A DNA stretch of 8,081 nt from contig JBKHEN010000116.1 in assembly GCA_046540795.1 (NCBI GenBank), positions 1-8,081 on the forward strand. Direction: 5' to 3'. Below are positions 1-6,515 of this stretch, one piece after another. The notes under the pieces are model-generated. The model had not been told where the DNA came from. It saw only the letters and a list, made by a program, of their open reading frames with translations, and did not search any database. The DNA is from JAAAOH01 sp046540795 (GTDB lineage: Bacteria; Spirochaetota; Spirochaetia; DSM-27196; PWMO01). The position numbers were made by a program, and so were the translations under genes. The stretch's first letter is position 1. Every line of letters begins with the position of its first letter.

Positions 1-3
1 GCC

Positions 4-31
4 TTGAAAAACGGCGCATGCCGATTATAAT
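4..31 (+). promoter_or_regulatory. Near-consensus sigma-70 promoter for the nif3-lspA operon
   Basis: A TTGAAA hexamer at 4-9 (5 of 6 matches to the -35 consensus) is followed after 16 bases by a perfect TATAAT at 26-31. In such GC-rich DNA an exact TATAAT at this spacing is unlikely to be accidental. Transcription would begin about 7 bases downstream, near base 38-39, which is the ATG at 39. The promoter would drive nif3, lspA and the small membrane protein. It lies close to the window edge, so an upstream cotranscribed gene cannot be ruled out. Confidence 0.55.
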
Positions 32-38
32 GGCCGCC

Positions 39-800
39 ATGAACGTGCGCGATCTGGACGGCTATTTTCGATCCTTACTTGCGATCGACGCGATGCGGGA
101 GAAGGACGTCTCGGTGAACGGCCTGCAGGTCGGCCGGCGCACGGAGCAGGTCGAGCGCGTCGCGTTTGCCGTGGACGCGTGCATGGAGACCTTCCTCCGG
201 GCCTCGGAGTGGGAGGCCGACATGCTGTGCGTACATCACGGTCTGTTCTGGGGACACGAGGCGACCATCACCGGCAGGCACTACGAGCGTATACGGCACC
301 TCATCGAGGCCGATCTGGCACTCTATGCGATTCATTTGCCGCTGGACTTTCACCCGACGCTTGGAAACAATGCGCAAATGGCGAAGGCTCTGGAGTTGCA
401 GGGGGTAGAGCCGTTCGGGTCCTACCACGGCACGAAAATCGGCGTCCTCGGGCACCTCCCGGAGCCGTTGGACGTCGGATCGGTGTGCGACCGGTTGTTC
501 GGTGACCCGGCTGAAGCGCTATCGGTACTTCCCTTTGGGGTCGAGGAGGTGCGGACCGTGGCCCTCGTTTCCGGCGGCGCGCCGAAGCTGGTGGCCGAGG
601 CTATTGGAAGAGGAGTCGATCTGTTCATCACCGGAGACGCGTCTCATACCGTGTATCACGACGCACTGGAGGCCGGCATCAACGTGGTCTCAGGCGGGCA
701 CTATCGCACCGAAACCTGGGGCGTACAGGCACTTGCCGACCGTTTGGCGGAGGATACCGGCATGCTCACCACATTCATCGATGTACCGACCGGGTTATAA
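39..800 (+). CDS. Nif3/YbgI-family dinuclear metal-centre protein (GTP cyclohydrolase I type 2-like)
   Basis: This 253-residue cytosolic protein belongs to the Nif3-like family (YbgI in E. coli, YqfO in Bacillus), which forms toroidal hexamers with two metals per subunit. The biochemical role of the family is not settled, despite the database name GTP cyclohydrolase 1 type 2. The family metal ligands are visible: a His pair at residues 66-67 (VHHGLFWG), Asp103 in HLPLDFHP, and His221/Glu225 in GGHYRTET. The length is that of the short form, without the extra central domain of YqfO. An in-frame ATG at 18 would add seven residues and one at 30 would add three. I prefer 39 because the MNVRDL opening fits the usual family N-terminus and because the promoter at 4-31 overlaps the other two starts. 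No Shine-Dalgarno sequence precedes any of them. The stop is 39 bases before the preferred lspA start, so the two are probably cotranscribed. Confidence 0.93.
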   Translation: MNVRDLDGYFRSLLAIDAMREKDVSVNGLQVGRRTEQVERVAFAVDACMETFLRASEWEADMLCVHHGLFWGHEATITGRHYERIRHLIEADLALYAIHLPLDFHPTLGNNAQMAKALELQGVEPFGSYHGTKIGVLGHLPEPLDVGSVCDRLFGDPAEALSVLPFGVEEVRTVALVSGGAPKLVAEAIGRGVDLFITGDASHTVYHDALEAGINVVSGGHYRTETWGVQALADRLAEDTGMLTTFIDVPTGL

Positions 801-826
801 GTGACTGGACCCATTGATTCCGCCCT

Positions 827-833
827 GAAAGGA
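827..833 (+). promoter_or_regulatory. Ribosome binding site that decides the lspA start
   Basis: GAAAGGA lies six bases before the GTG at 840. The alternative GTG at 801 directly abuts the nif3 stop and has no such sequence at a usable distance, so 840 is the better start. Confidence 0.6.
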
Positions 834-839
834 ACACGC

Positions 840-1367
840 GTGAAGCATATCTCCGGGCAGCTGCTCCTGCCGTTTCTGTTGACTCTGTTAATCATCGTCG
901 TTGACCAGATCACCAAACAGCTCGTGGTTGCCTACATAGAGCCGGTCTACGAGCGCGGATTCCAACTCGAGGTCTTTGGTGAGTTTCTGCGGATCATCCA
1001 TGCACGCAATCCCGGCATTGCATTCAGCTTGGGCGCGGGGTTTCCGCGGGCGTTACGGCAGGTGCTGTTTACGCTGTTTCCGTTGGCGGTGATCGTCGTC
1101 CTGCTCTTCTATTACCTGCGCAGCGGCGACCGATTTAGCCGGCTCGAGCGATGGTCCATTGCCGGGATCGTCGGCGGTGGAATCGGTAACTTGATTGACC
1201 GGGTGTTTCGACCCGAGGGTGTCGTGGACTTCGTCGATGTGAAGTTCTACGGTCTCTTCGGCTTGGAGCGCTGGCCGACCTTCAACGTTGCGGACGCAAG
1301 CGTGGTAGTCTGCGGCATCCTGCTCGTATTCAGTATTTTCATGGCCGAGGCGCGGAGGGACTCATGA
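840..1367 (+). CDS. lspA: Lipoprotein signal peptidase II
   Basis: This is the membrane aspartic protease that removes the signal peptide from prolipoproteins after Lgt has lipidated the lipobox cysteine. Its 175 residues match the usual 160-175. All family motifs are visible: DQITK at residues 22-26, NPGIAFS at 57-63, GGGIGNLIDR ending in catalytic Asp120, the VVDFVDV segment, and FNVADA with catalytic Asp152. Four hydrophobic segments occur, at about 6-21, 74-93, 104-116 and 153-170, as expected for LspA, with the active site facing the periplasmic side. I chose the GTG at 840 because GAAAGGA precedes it and the product then begins MKHISG right before the first helix. A GTG at 801 would add 13 polar residues. 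The stop overlaps the ATG of the next gene, indicating translational coupling. Confidence 0.96.
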   Translation: MKHISGQLLLPFLLTLLIIVVDQITKQLVVAYIEPVYERGFQLEVFGEFLRIIHARNPGIAFSLGAGFPRALRQVLFTLFPLAVIVVLLFYYLRSGDRFSRLERWSIAGIVGGGIGNLIDRVFRPEGVVDFVDVKFYGLFGLERWPTFNVADASVVVCGILLVFSIFMAEARRDS

Positions 1368-1639
1368 ACAAGCGCGTGAACACAGTTCTGTTCGTCATTG
1401 GAGCAACGATCGCGAATATCATCGTCATGATGGTGATATTTCTAATTCTATTCGTCATATTTGGTCGCTTCCTGGCTCCGATGATTCCGGCCAATGTAGG
1501 CGTCTACATCCTGATGGCGCTATTCGTGCTATCGATCGTCATCACGTATTTCATCTATCACCGCGTGGTGAAGTGGCTGTCAGGAAAGTACGACCTGGAG
1601 CAGTATTTCGGCCCGATTTTCCCGCGTCGACGAGGATAA
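1364..1639 (+). CDS. Small two-helix membrane protein of unknown function, coupled to lspA
   Basis: This 91-residue protein has two strongly hydrophobic segments, at about residues 7-33 and 47-64. A basic stretch follows (HRVVKWLSGK), and the tail ends in PRRRG. The positive charges at both ends suggest a hairpin with both termini in the cytoplasm. There is no signal peptidase site, lipobox or enzymatic motif. The start overlaps the lspA stop in the ATGA arrangement, with GGAGGGA at 1354-1360 as the ribosome binding site, so it is probably translated together with LspA. The position suggests a link to lipoprotein processing or the cell envelope, but that is inference from context only. I do not recognise the family. 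The coding status is well supported by the ribosome binding site, the overlap and the amphipathic layout. Confidence 0.85.
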   Translation: MNKRVNTVLFVIGATIANIIVMMVIFLILFVIFGRFLAPMIPANVGVYILMALFVLSIVITYFIYHRVVKWLSGKYDLEQYFGPIFPRRRG

Positions 1640-1646
1640 TGTCGAC

Positions 1647-3317
1647 CTAGTACCCGTCGGAGAGCGAGCGATTCCGATCCTTCTTGTATAGCTCGTCGTA
1701 GACAAAGCCGCGGTTCTTCAGCTTGTCCTTCACGTCCTGCGGGAACGGAATGTACCGCCAGAAGATGTCACGTACTTCCCGATCGAGCTTCTGGGTGCCT
1801 TCACTCTCGCGGGTGATCCACAGGACGTAATCCTGCACGAAGGCGTCCTTTACATCCCCCTTCATCCGGCGGTCGGCAAACCACTGGTAGTACCAGCCCG
1901 TGAGCCCTTCCTCCATCCAGTAATGCTGGGCCTTTTCCTTTGCCACCTGCCATCTGAGGTCACCGGCGGCGGCAATAACCGCGCTGCGCAAATCCTTAGG
2001 ATACATGGGCACCGCGAGGCGGCTGCGGCTGGTTGCACGGTTGAACCGTTCGAACGGTTCCCAGCAGATACCCTGGTCCCCGTAGCACGGAACCAGAACG
2101 ATATAGGGCACGATTCGGTTGGTCTGACGCTTGAACGTTCGCTCAAACACGCCCGGGTCCAGGTACTCCACTTCCGCGAGCACCTTGATGACGTTTTCCC
2201 GAGTGCCCATGTCGTCGAAACCGTTTCTGAAGTACTGCTTCATGAGAATCGGGAAGTGGTTTCCCTGTCGGCCGATAGCAAGCTTCGCCATCTGGCGGAC
2301 GGTCTGCATCTCTCGGACTACGGTCTTGCTGTCCACCGCGGAGCCGCCCTCCCGCTCTTTCTCCTCGAGACCCTCGAGCTGTTCAGTGATAGTTTCGAGC
2401 TCCCGGTATTCGCGGCCGAGCTCCTTGTTGAGGTTTCCCAGATTCCGGAGAATGGATGTCATCTCCCCGAGAGCCGCGCGCTGTTCCTCGGTATACGGAG
2501 CCTTGAGGTCGTCGAAGCCCGCCGCGGGCTCGTGCCGGGAAAGGAAATCCGCACGTTCCCGCAGAAGCTTTTCTTGCTCCTCGATTTCCTTCGAGCGATT
2601 GCGAATGACCGTGAGCTGGCTCTGATACTTTCCGCGGGTTTTCTCGAGAAGGGCGTTGACGCGTTCCGCATCCTTCTTCCCGGCCGTCTTCGTTTCATCC
2701 ACCGCCGACGGGTTGACCCGTCCCCGCGAGACCGCCTTTAGCCACTCATCGACATAATAGATGGGCTCCCCGGTTTGGTTCTCGAAGACTACGCTTGCGA
2801 TCATCCGCCGCTGTTCCGGGGACAGGATGGTAGGCAACAACGCCGCGAATCGGAGAAACAGGGTCTTCGGCAGGGGAAGCTCGGTATCTATCTTACGAGC
2901 GATGTTTGACGCCACTTCCCAAAAGGCCGTAATGATGCGGCTGCGATAGGCGGACCGTTCCTTGGAATCGGCGGCGTTGAGAAAGGCGGCCAGTTGGGAG
3001 TGCAGGCGTTTGGCTGCGTCACCCTCCCCGGTGAGCACCTTCTGATAGAACTTCTTATCCTCGAAGTACGGTTTGGGCTGTTCGAAGGTCTTCTCGGGAA
3101 CGTGAAAGTGTTCCCGCTCGCTGTCGGGCACGACGTCGGTGGAGGACGAGGCGCTCTTCGACTCCGCTTCCTCGAAGAGCTCGGAGAAGTCGGGAACCTC
3201 CTCGGTTTCGCTCATCGAGCCCTGATGGACGTCGTCTTCTACCGGCAGGAGCTCCGAAACCTCCGTCTCCGACTGCCCGTGGTTGTCACCCTCTGTCTGC
3301 CCGGGATTGCGTGCCAT
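1647..3317 (-). CDS. Conserved-looking protein of unknown function with acidic N-terminus and coiled coils
   Basis: I do not recognise this 556-residue protein. Residues 1-75 are rich in Glu, Asp and Ser and look disordered. Residues 82-205 are probably helical (the segment near 126-165 contains AFWEVASNIARKID). Coiled coils rich in Glu, Arg, Lys and Leu are likely at about 212-262 and 276-325. The C-terminal part, 350-556, is globular and unusually rich in Trp and Tyr (HYWMEE, GWYYQWF, FWRYIPF). No signal peptide or membrane segment is seen, so it is probably cytoplasmic, with a structural or scaffolding role possible. No Shine-Dalgarno sequence precedes the ATG at 3317. A second ATG at 3215 (residue 35) has a weak AGGG upstream. 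The gene starts 28 bases past tRNA-Ala and may share its transcript. It converges on the membrane-protein gene with a 7-base gap. The opposite strand carries a 272-codon open frame that I regard as a shadow. Confidence 0.85.
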   Translation of the reverse strand: MARNPGQTEGDNHGQSETEVSELLPVEDDVHQGSMSETEEVPDFSELFEEAESKSASSSTDVVPDSEREHFHVPEKTFEQPKPYFEDKKFYQKVLTGEGDAAKRLHSQLAAFLNAADSKERSAYRSRIITAFWEVASNIARKIDTELPLPKTLFLRFAALLPTILSPEQRRMIASVVFENQTGEPIYYVDEWLKAVSRGRVNPSAVDETKTAGKKDAERVNALLEKTRGKYQSQLTVIRNRSKEIEEQEKLLRERADFLSRHEPAAGFDDLKAPYTEEQRAALGEMTSILRNLGNLNKELGREYRELETITEQLEGLEEKEREGGSAVDSKTVVREMQTVRQMAKLAIGRQGNHFPILMKQYFRNGFDDMGTRENVIKVLAEVEYLDPGVFERTFKRQTNRIVPYIVLVPCYGDQGICWEPFERFNRATSRSRLAVPMYPKDLRSAVIAAAGDLRWQVAKEKAQHYWMEEGLTGWYYQWFADRRMKGDVKDAFVQDYVLWITRESEGTQKLDREVRDIFWRYIPFPQDVKDKLKNRGFVYDELYKKDRNRSLSDGY

Positions 3318-3345
3318 GATGTATCAATGCGCGGAACGCGGGTAT

Positions 3346-3419
3346 TGGAGGTGACGGGATTCGAACCCGTGACCCCCTGAATGCCATTCAGGTACTCTAG
3401 CCAACTGAGCTACACCCCC
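3346..3419 (-). tRNA. tRNA-Ala (anticodon GGC)
   Basis: The 74-base gene folds into a full cloverleaf. The acceptor stem is GGGGGTG paired with CACCTCC, with discriminator A. The D stem is GCTC/GAGT, the anticodon stem CCTGA/TCAGG, and the T arm ACGGG-TTCGAAT-CCCGT. The seven-base anticodon loop ATGGCAT gives anticodon GGC, which reads GCC and GCU alanine codons. The G3-U70 wobble pair, the main identity element for alanyl-tRNA synthetase, is present and independently supports the assignment. CCA is not encoded and must be added after transcription. GCC is a heavily used codon in this GC-rich DNA. The promoter lies at 3433-3462 on the same strand, and no terminator separates the tRNA from the 556-residue gene downstream. 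Confidence 0.97.
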
Positions 3420-3432
3420 ACGATCAAAAACG

Positions 3433-3462
3433 ATAGTATGAAAAAAGCGCCGTCGGTGTCAA
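3433..3462 (-). promoter_or_regulatory. Promoter for tRNA-Ala
   Basis: Reading the - strand, a perfect TTGACA -35 box (complement of 3457-3462) is followed after 18 bases by TACTAT (complement of 3433-3438, 4 of 6 to the -10 consensus). The alternative hexamer CATACT, two bases upstream, gives a 16-base spacer. Transcription would start near 3425, a few bases before the mature tRNA 5' end at 3419. It may also serve the 556-residue gene downstream. Confidence 0.6.
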
Positions 3463-3468
3463 GCGGCG
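3441..3468 (-). terminator. Possible intrinsic terminator of the 74-residue gene
   Basis: On the - strand CGCCG (complement of 3464-3468) pairs with CGGCG (complement of 3448-3452) across an 11-base loop. A single C and then six T residues (3441-3446) follow. It lies about 24 bases past the stop of the 74-residue gene. The 5-bp stem is short, so termination could be partial. The loop contains the TTGACA of the tRNA promoter, so the two signals occupy the same DNA. Confidence 0.45.
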
Positions 3469-3491
3469 GCGGCGGCTGAGTCTCGCAGCTC

Positions 3492-3716
3492 TCAGGCGGG
3501 TATAGGCTCACCACACTCGTAGAGATAGCCGGTGCGGATACATGCGTCGAAGAGATGGAAGCTGATAAACTCCTCGGACTCTCGGACGGTGGCATCCGAG
3601 CACGAGCGGATGAGTATCCTGTAGCCCTCCCGTTCCTCTCGGAGGATCTCGATGTAGGTATCCACGCCGGTCATACCCTTGACCCTGTACTGTTTGCCGT
3701 TTCGTCGGGTGGTCAT
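3492..3716 (-). CDS. Small protein of unknown function (74 residues)
   Basis: The product is a soluble, charged 74-residue protein with no signal peptide, membrane segment or motif that I recognise. The N-terminus is basic (MTTRRNGKQYRVKG), followed by a helical, acidic-basic stretch (YIEILREEREGYRILIR) and a C-terminal part holding three cysteines at about residues 42, 61 and 69. The pattern fits a small alpha/beta fold, possibly nucleic-acid or partner binding, but that is a guess. I place the start at 3716 because AAGGAGGAGGG lies directly upstream at 3721-3731. A start at 3743 would translate that ribosome binding site into a spurious leader. The gene is divergent from the AddB-like gene with 44 bases between the starts. 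It is followed by a probable terminator and then tRNA-Ala. Confidence 0.75.
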   Translation of the reverse strand: MTTRRNGKQYRVKGMTGVDTYIEILREEREGYRILIRSCSDATVRESEEFISFHLFDACIRTGYLYECGEPIPA

Positions 3717-3720
3717 GCTA

Positions 3721-3731
3721 CCCTCCTCCTT
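3721..3731 (-). promoter_or_regulatory. Very strong Shine-Dalgarno sequence of the 74-residue gene
   Basis: On the - strand AAGGAGGAGGG contains two overlapping copies of the anti-16S core, one with its core eight bases from the ATG at 3716. It is the strongest ribosome binding site in the window and implies that the small protein is translated efficiently. Confidence 0.75.
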
Positions 3732-3760
3732 ACCTGTTCTCAAATTTCGGAAGAATGGCT

Positions 3761-6493
3761 ATGGTCGATTATGCGTTTTCAGCGGGGAGCAGGTTGAGTA
3801 TCGGAACCATCATCGAAAAGCGGCTTACGCACGACCGGTCCTCGGTGTTCGTTTTCCCCTCGGAGATAAGCGCGGCGTTCCGTCGTGACGAGGCGGCGCG
3901 CCAGGGAGCGGCGAGGGCGGTACGATCGGACCGTTTTATCTCCTGGGATACCTTCAAGGAGCACACGTTGCAGGAGCCCGGCGGTGCGGGGCCGGCGAAC
4001 CGTACGACCCGTATGCTCTTTGCCGCGGAGCTTCTCGGCGATAATGCTCGTCGGCCATTTCTCCGCAGGCTCGTCGAGCCGCAATACGCGGGCGAAGCGG
4101 ATGCGTTTATTCCGCAGATACAGAATATACTCCCCACGCTGGAAACCCTGAGACGGCGCGTAGTGCGGGGGCGGCTCGAGCCCCGGGCAGCACGGGACGT
4201 AGAAGAGCTCTCGCGGCGCTATCGGGCGTTCCTCGAACGGCATGACCTGTTCGAGCCGGCGTGGGAGGCGCATCGGTTCGCTCCCCGGGGGCGACGCTAT
4301 CTGATTTTCGGTCCCGAGCTCGTCACGGATTTCGCCGACTTCGAGCCGGCTCTCCGGGAGCACGAGGCGATCACGTTGATTCCGGCCGCCGCCGTGCCCG
4401 AGACGGGAAGACAGGGGCCTCGGGTTCGTGAATACGAGACCGCCCGTGCGGAGATTCGCGACGCCTCTGCGGAGCTGGAGCGGCTGCTGGAGGAGGGCGT
4501 TGCCGCCTCCGACATCGCCGTGACGATCTGCGGTGAGGATGCCTATCGATCGTACTTCACCGAGGCCTGTCGGCGCCGTGAAATCCCGGTGAGCTTCCGT
4601 GCGGGCGCTCCCCTGACCGAATACCCCGCGGGGCGCTTTTTCGAAAACCTTCGCGCTTTGCCGTCCTCCGGATTTTCCCTGGGGGCGATACAGGCGCTCG
4701 TGCTCGATAGGGCGGTGCCGTGGAATAACGCACGAGCGCTGCGTGCACTGGTGCGCCAAGGCATTGCCCGGGGCTGCCGCCGGAACTTTCTGGAGGGCGG
4801 GGACATGAGGGACGTCTGGGAGCCCGCTCTCGAGGGCGAAGAGCGTGCGTTGCCGCGCCGACTGTATCGAAGCCTGCGATCCCGGGCCACGGCACTCGTG
4901 GAAGCCTCCGATTTCGAGCTGTTGCGGGCGCGTCTGTACGAGCTCTTCAACACGCTTCTCGATACCGAGAGGTGGTCCGAGACCCAGTTGCCGGTGTTTC
5001 AGAGCTGTCTCGACGTGCTCGCCGATCTCATTGAGGCGGCGAGACGATTCGCGCTGCAGCCGCCACGTCCCTACGATCTGTGGCTCAGTGCGCTTCGCGC
5101 CCGTGTCTACGTACCGAAAGATTCCGGCGGCGGAATTGCGGTGTTTCCCTATCGTGTGGCCGTCGGGACCCGGCCCGCCTATCATTTTCTGCTCAACGCA
5201 TCGCAGTCGGCCATGCAGGTCGTCCACGCCCCGTATGGATTTCTCAGGGAGGACGAGAAAGAGGCGCTCGGCCTCGAGGATAGGGACTTCACATCGGCCT
5301 ACGCCGCCGCCTATGCCGCTTCGGGAGACGTGATTTGGGCCGCGTATTCCCGGGAGAGCTTCCGTGGACCGCAACTTCCGCCCGCCTGGTTCTCCGAGCG
5401 GGGACTGGTGCTGCCGGTGAGTGGAGATGAGGCGGCGCCTGACCCCTATCGCCGCGAGCGCGGGTATTTTGCCGCGTCTGCGGAGCATCCGAAACGGACA
5501 TACCCGCACCAACTCGAGGGCCTGTCGTTTATGACGAACGGGGGATTCTCCCCGCGAACGCCGGATTTCTCCCGGAAGACGCTCGCCGACGACACGCTCC
5601 TCCAGGAGGTACTCGCACGGCGGCGCCGAAGGGAGGACGGGCGGCTCCGGATCTCGCCGAGCGACGTCGGAGGCTACCGGCATTGTCCCTTCGGCTTTCT
5701 GCTATCCGGTTTGCTCGGACTCGACGAGACGGAGTACCTGGTAGGTGCCCGGAACGCCGCGGACATCGGCACGATGTACCATGTGGGGCTCGAGCGGCTA
5801 TACCGGAAAATTCGGGAGCGGGACGGCGTCTTTCGTAACCATGAGGTCGGTCGTTACCACGACTGGGTGGCGGAGACCGCTCGGGATGCGAGCGAGGAGT
5901 GGGCGCGGCGCAACACGGCACTCTCACCGGCGGAGGTGCCCGCTCACCGCTTGAAGCTCGAGGAGAGCATGCACAACCTCATCGACGCGGACGCCGAACG
6001 GTTCGACGGGTGGCGGATCGAAGCACTGGAGTGCTACGAGCATGGGGAGCTCTCCGGAGACGCCGTCCTCGGTGGGCGCATGGACCGCATAATGCAGCCG
6101 ACGGACTCGGATTCGGCGGCTGCGGTGGTGGACTACAAGAAGGGACGGCTTCCGAGCGGCAAAGCGTTTCGGGTCGACCCGGAGGCTCCCACGGAGCTCT
6201 CGGAGATTCAGTTGCCGCTCTACGCGGAGGTGCTCCGGCGACTCGGACGGAAGGTCGTCGGACTCTATCTCTATTCGGTGGAAAAGGAGCGGTATCTGTC
6301 GGTGTTCTCCGATACGGGTAACGCCGTTCTCGACGACGAGGCCCTTGCGGCTTCCCGTCAGGCGGCACGGTCCGCCGCAGAGGAGATGCTCGACGGTTTG
6401 CGGGCCGGGGACTTTCGGTTCCCGGAGCCCGGTGGGGGCTGCGAATCGTGCTCGTTTCCCGGGATATGCCGGGCGCGGTTCGTCACCGAATGA
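3761..6493 (+). CDS. AddB-like subunit with iron-sulfur PD-(D/E)XK nuclease
   Basis: This 910-residue protein matches the nuclease subunit of an AddAB-type double-strand-break resection complex. The C-terminal nuclease (about residue 635 onward) shows the RecB-family signatures in order: His674 in GTMYHVGLERLY, Asp775 in GGRMDR, the catalytic Asp791-Tyr-Lys793 in VVDYKKG, and Gln817/Tyr821 of the QxxxY motif. Four cysteines have the AddB iron-sulfur layout: Cys642 in YRHCPF, then Cys894, Cys897 and Cys903 spaced C-x2-C-x5-C near the C-terminus. The N-terminal two thirds is helicase-like. The segment where the Bacillus AddB Walker A loop would sit (AFSAGSRLSIG) lacks GxGKT, so ATP binding here is doubtful. 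Bacillus AddB is about 1,160 residues, so this is a compact form. I prefer the ATG at 3761 because GGAAG at 3749-3753 is well spaced for it; an ATG at 3755 would add two residues. The helicase gene follows 22 bases after the stop. Confidence 0.9.
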   Translation: MVDYAFSAGSRLSIGTIIEKRLTHDRSSVFVFPSEISAAFRRDEAARQGAARAVRSDRFISWDTFKEHTLQEPGGAGPANRTTRMLFAAELLGDNARRPFLRRLVEPQYAGEADAFIPQIQNILPTLETLRRRVVRGRLEPRAARDVEELSRRYRAFLERHDLFEPAWEAHRFAPRGRRYLIFGPELVTDFADFEPALREHEAITLIPAAAVPETGRQGPRVREYETARAEIRDASAELERLLEEGVAASDIAVTICGEDAYRSYFTEACRRREIPVSFRAGAPLTEYPAGRFFENLRALPSSGFSLGAIQALVLDRAVPWNNARALRALVRQGIARGCRRNFLEGGDMRDVWEPALEGEERALPRRLYRSLRSRATALVEASDFELLRARLYELFNTLLDTERWSETQLPVFQSCLDVLADLIEAARRFALQPPRPYDLWLSALRARVYVPKDSGGGIAVFPYRVAVGTRPAYHFLLNASQSAMQVVHAPYGFLREDEKEALGLEDRDFTSAYAAAYAASGDVIWAAYSRESFRGPQLPPAWFSERGLVLPVSGDEAAPDPYRRERGYFAASAEHPKRTYPHQLEGLSFMTNGGFSPRTPDFSRKTLADDTLLQEVLARRRRREDGRLRISPSDVGGYRHCPFGFLLSGLLGLDETEYLVGARNAADIGTMYHVGLERLYRKIRERDGVFRNHEVGRYHDWVAETARDASEEWARRNTALSPAEVPAHRLKLEESMHNLIDADAERFDGWRIEALECYEHGELSGDAVLGGRMDRIMQPTDSDSAAAVVDYKKGRLPSGKAFRVDPEAPTELSEIQLPLYAEVLRRLGRKVVGLYLYSVEKERYLSVFSDTGNAVLDDEALAASRQAARSAAEEMLDGLRAGDFRFPEPGGGCESCSFPGICRARFVTE

Positions 6494-6515
6494 GGAAAGA
6501 GAGGTTCTAGCGTGT

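Noticed and set aside
1656..1691. Possible + strand terminator (TCGGA/TCCGA hairpin followed by TTCTTGT) after the membrane-protein gene
   Set aside because: The stem is only 5-6 bp with an 11-base loop and an interrupted T run, and it sits inside the facing gene. The evidence is too weak to call.
1923..2741. 272-codon open frame on the + strand opposite the 556-residue gene
   Set aside because: It mirrors the coiled-coil codons of the - strand gene. The composition is Leu/Arg-rich without a recognisable fold, and the - strand reading is longer and more protein-like.
3346..3419. tRNA gene as an integration site for a mobile element
   Set aside because: No repeat of the tRNA 3' end, integrase or phage-like gene was seen in the window, and the neighbours look like chromosomal genes.
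3463..3476. GCG triplet run as a simple-sequence repeat or phase-variation tract
   Set aside because: Fewer than five copies, intergenic, and explained by the terminator stem and local GC bias.
3717..3743. Nine-residue N-terminal extension of the 74-residue protein (start at 3743)
   Set aside because: It would translate the AAGGAGGAGGG ribosome binding site as GKEEGS. The ATG at 3716 is correctly spaced from it.
3779..5683. 634-codon open frame on the - strand opposite the AddB-like gene
   Set aside because: The AddB-like gene has a full set of nuclease motifs in the + frame. The antisense product is Arg/Pro/Gly-rich without domains, as expected of a shadow frame in GC-rich DNA, and no ribosome binding site was noted.
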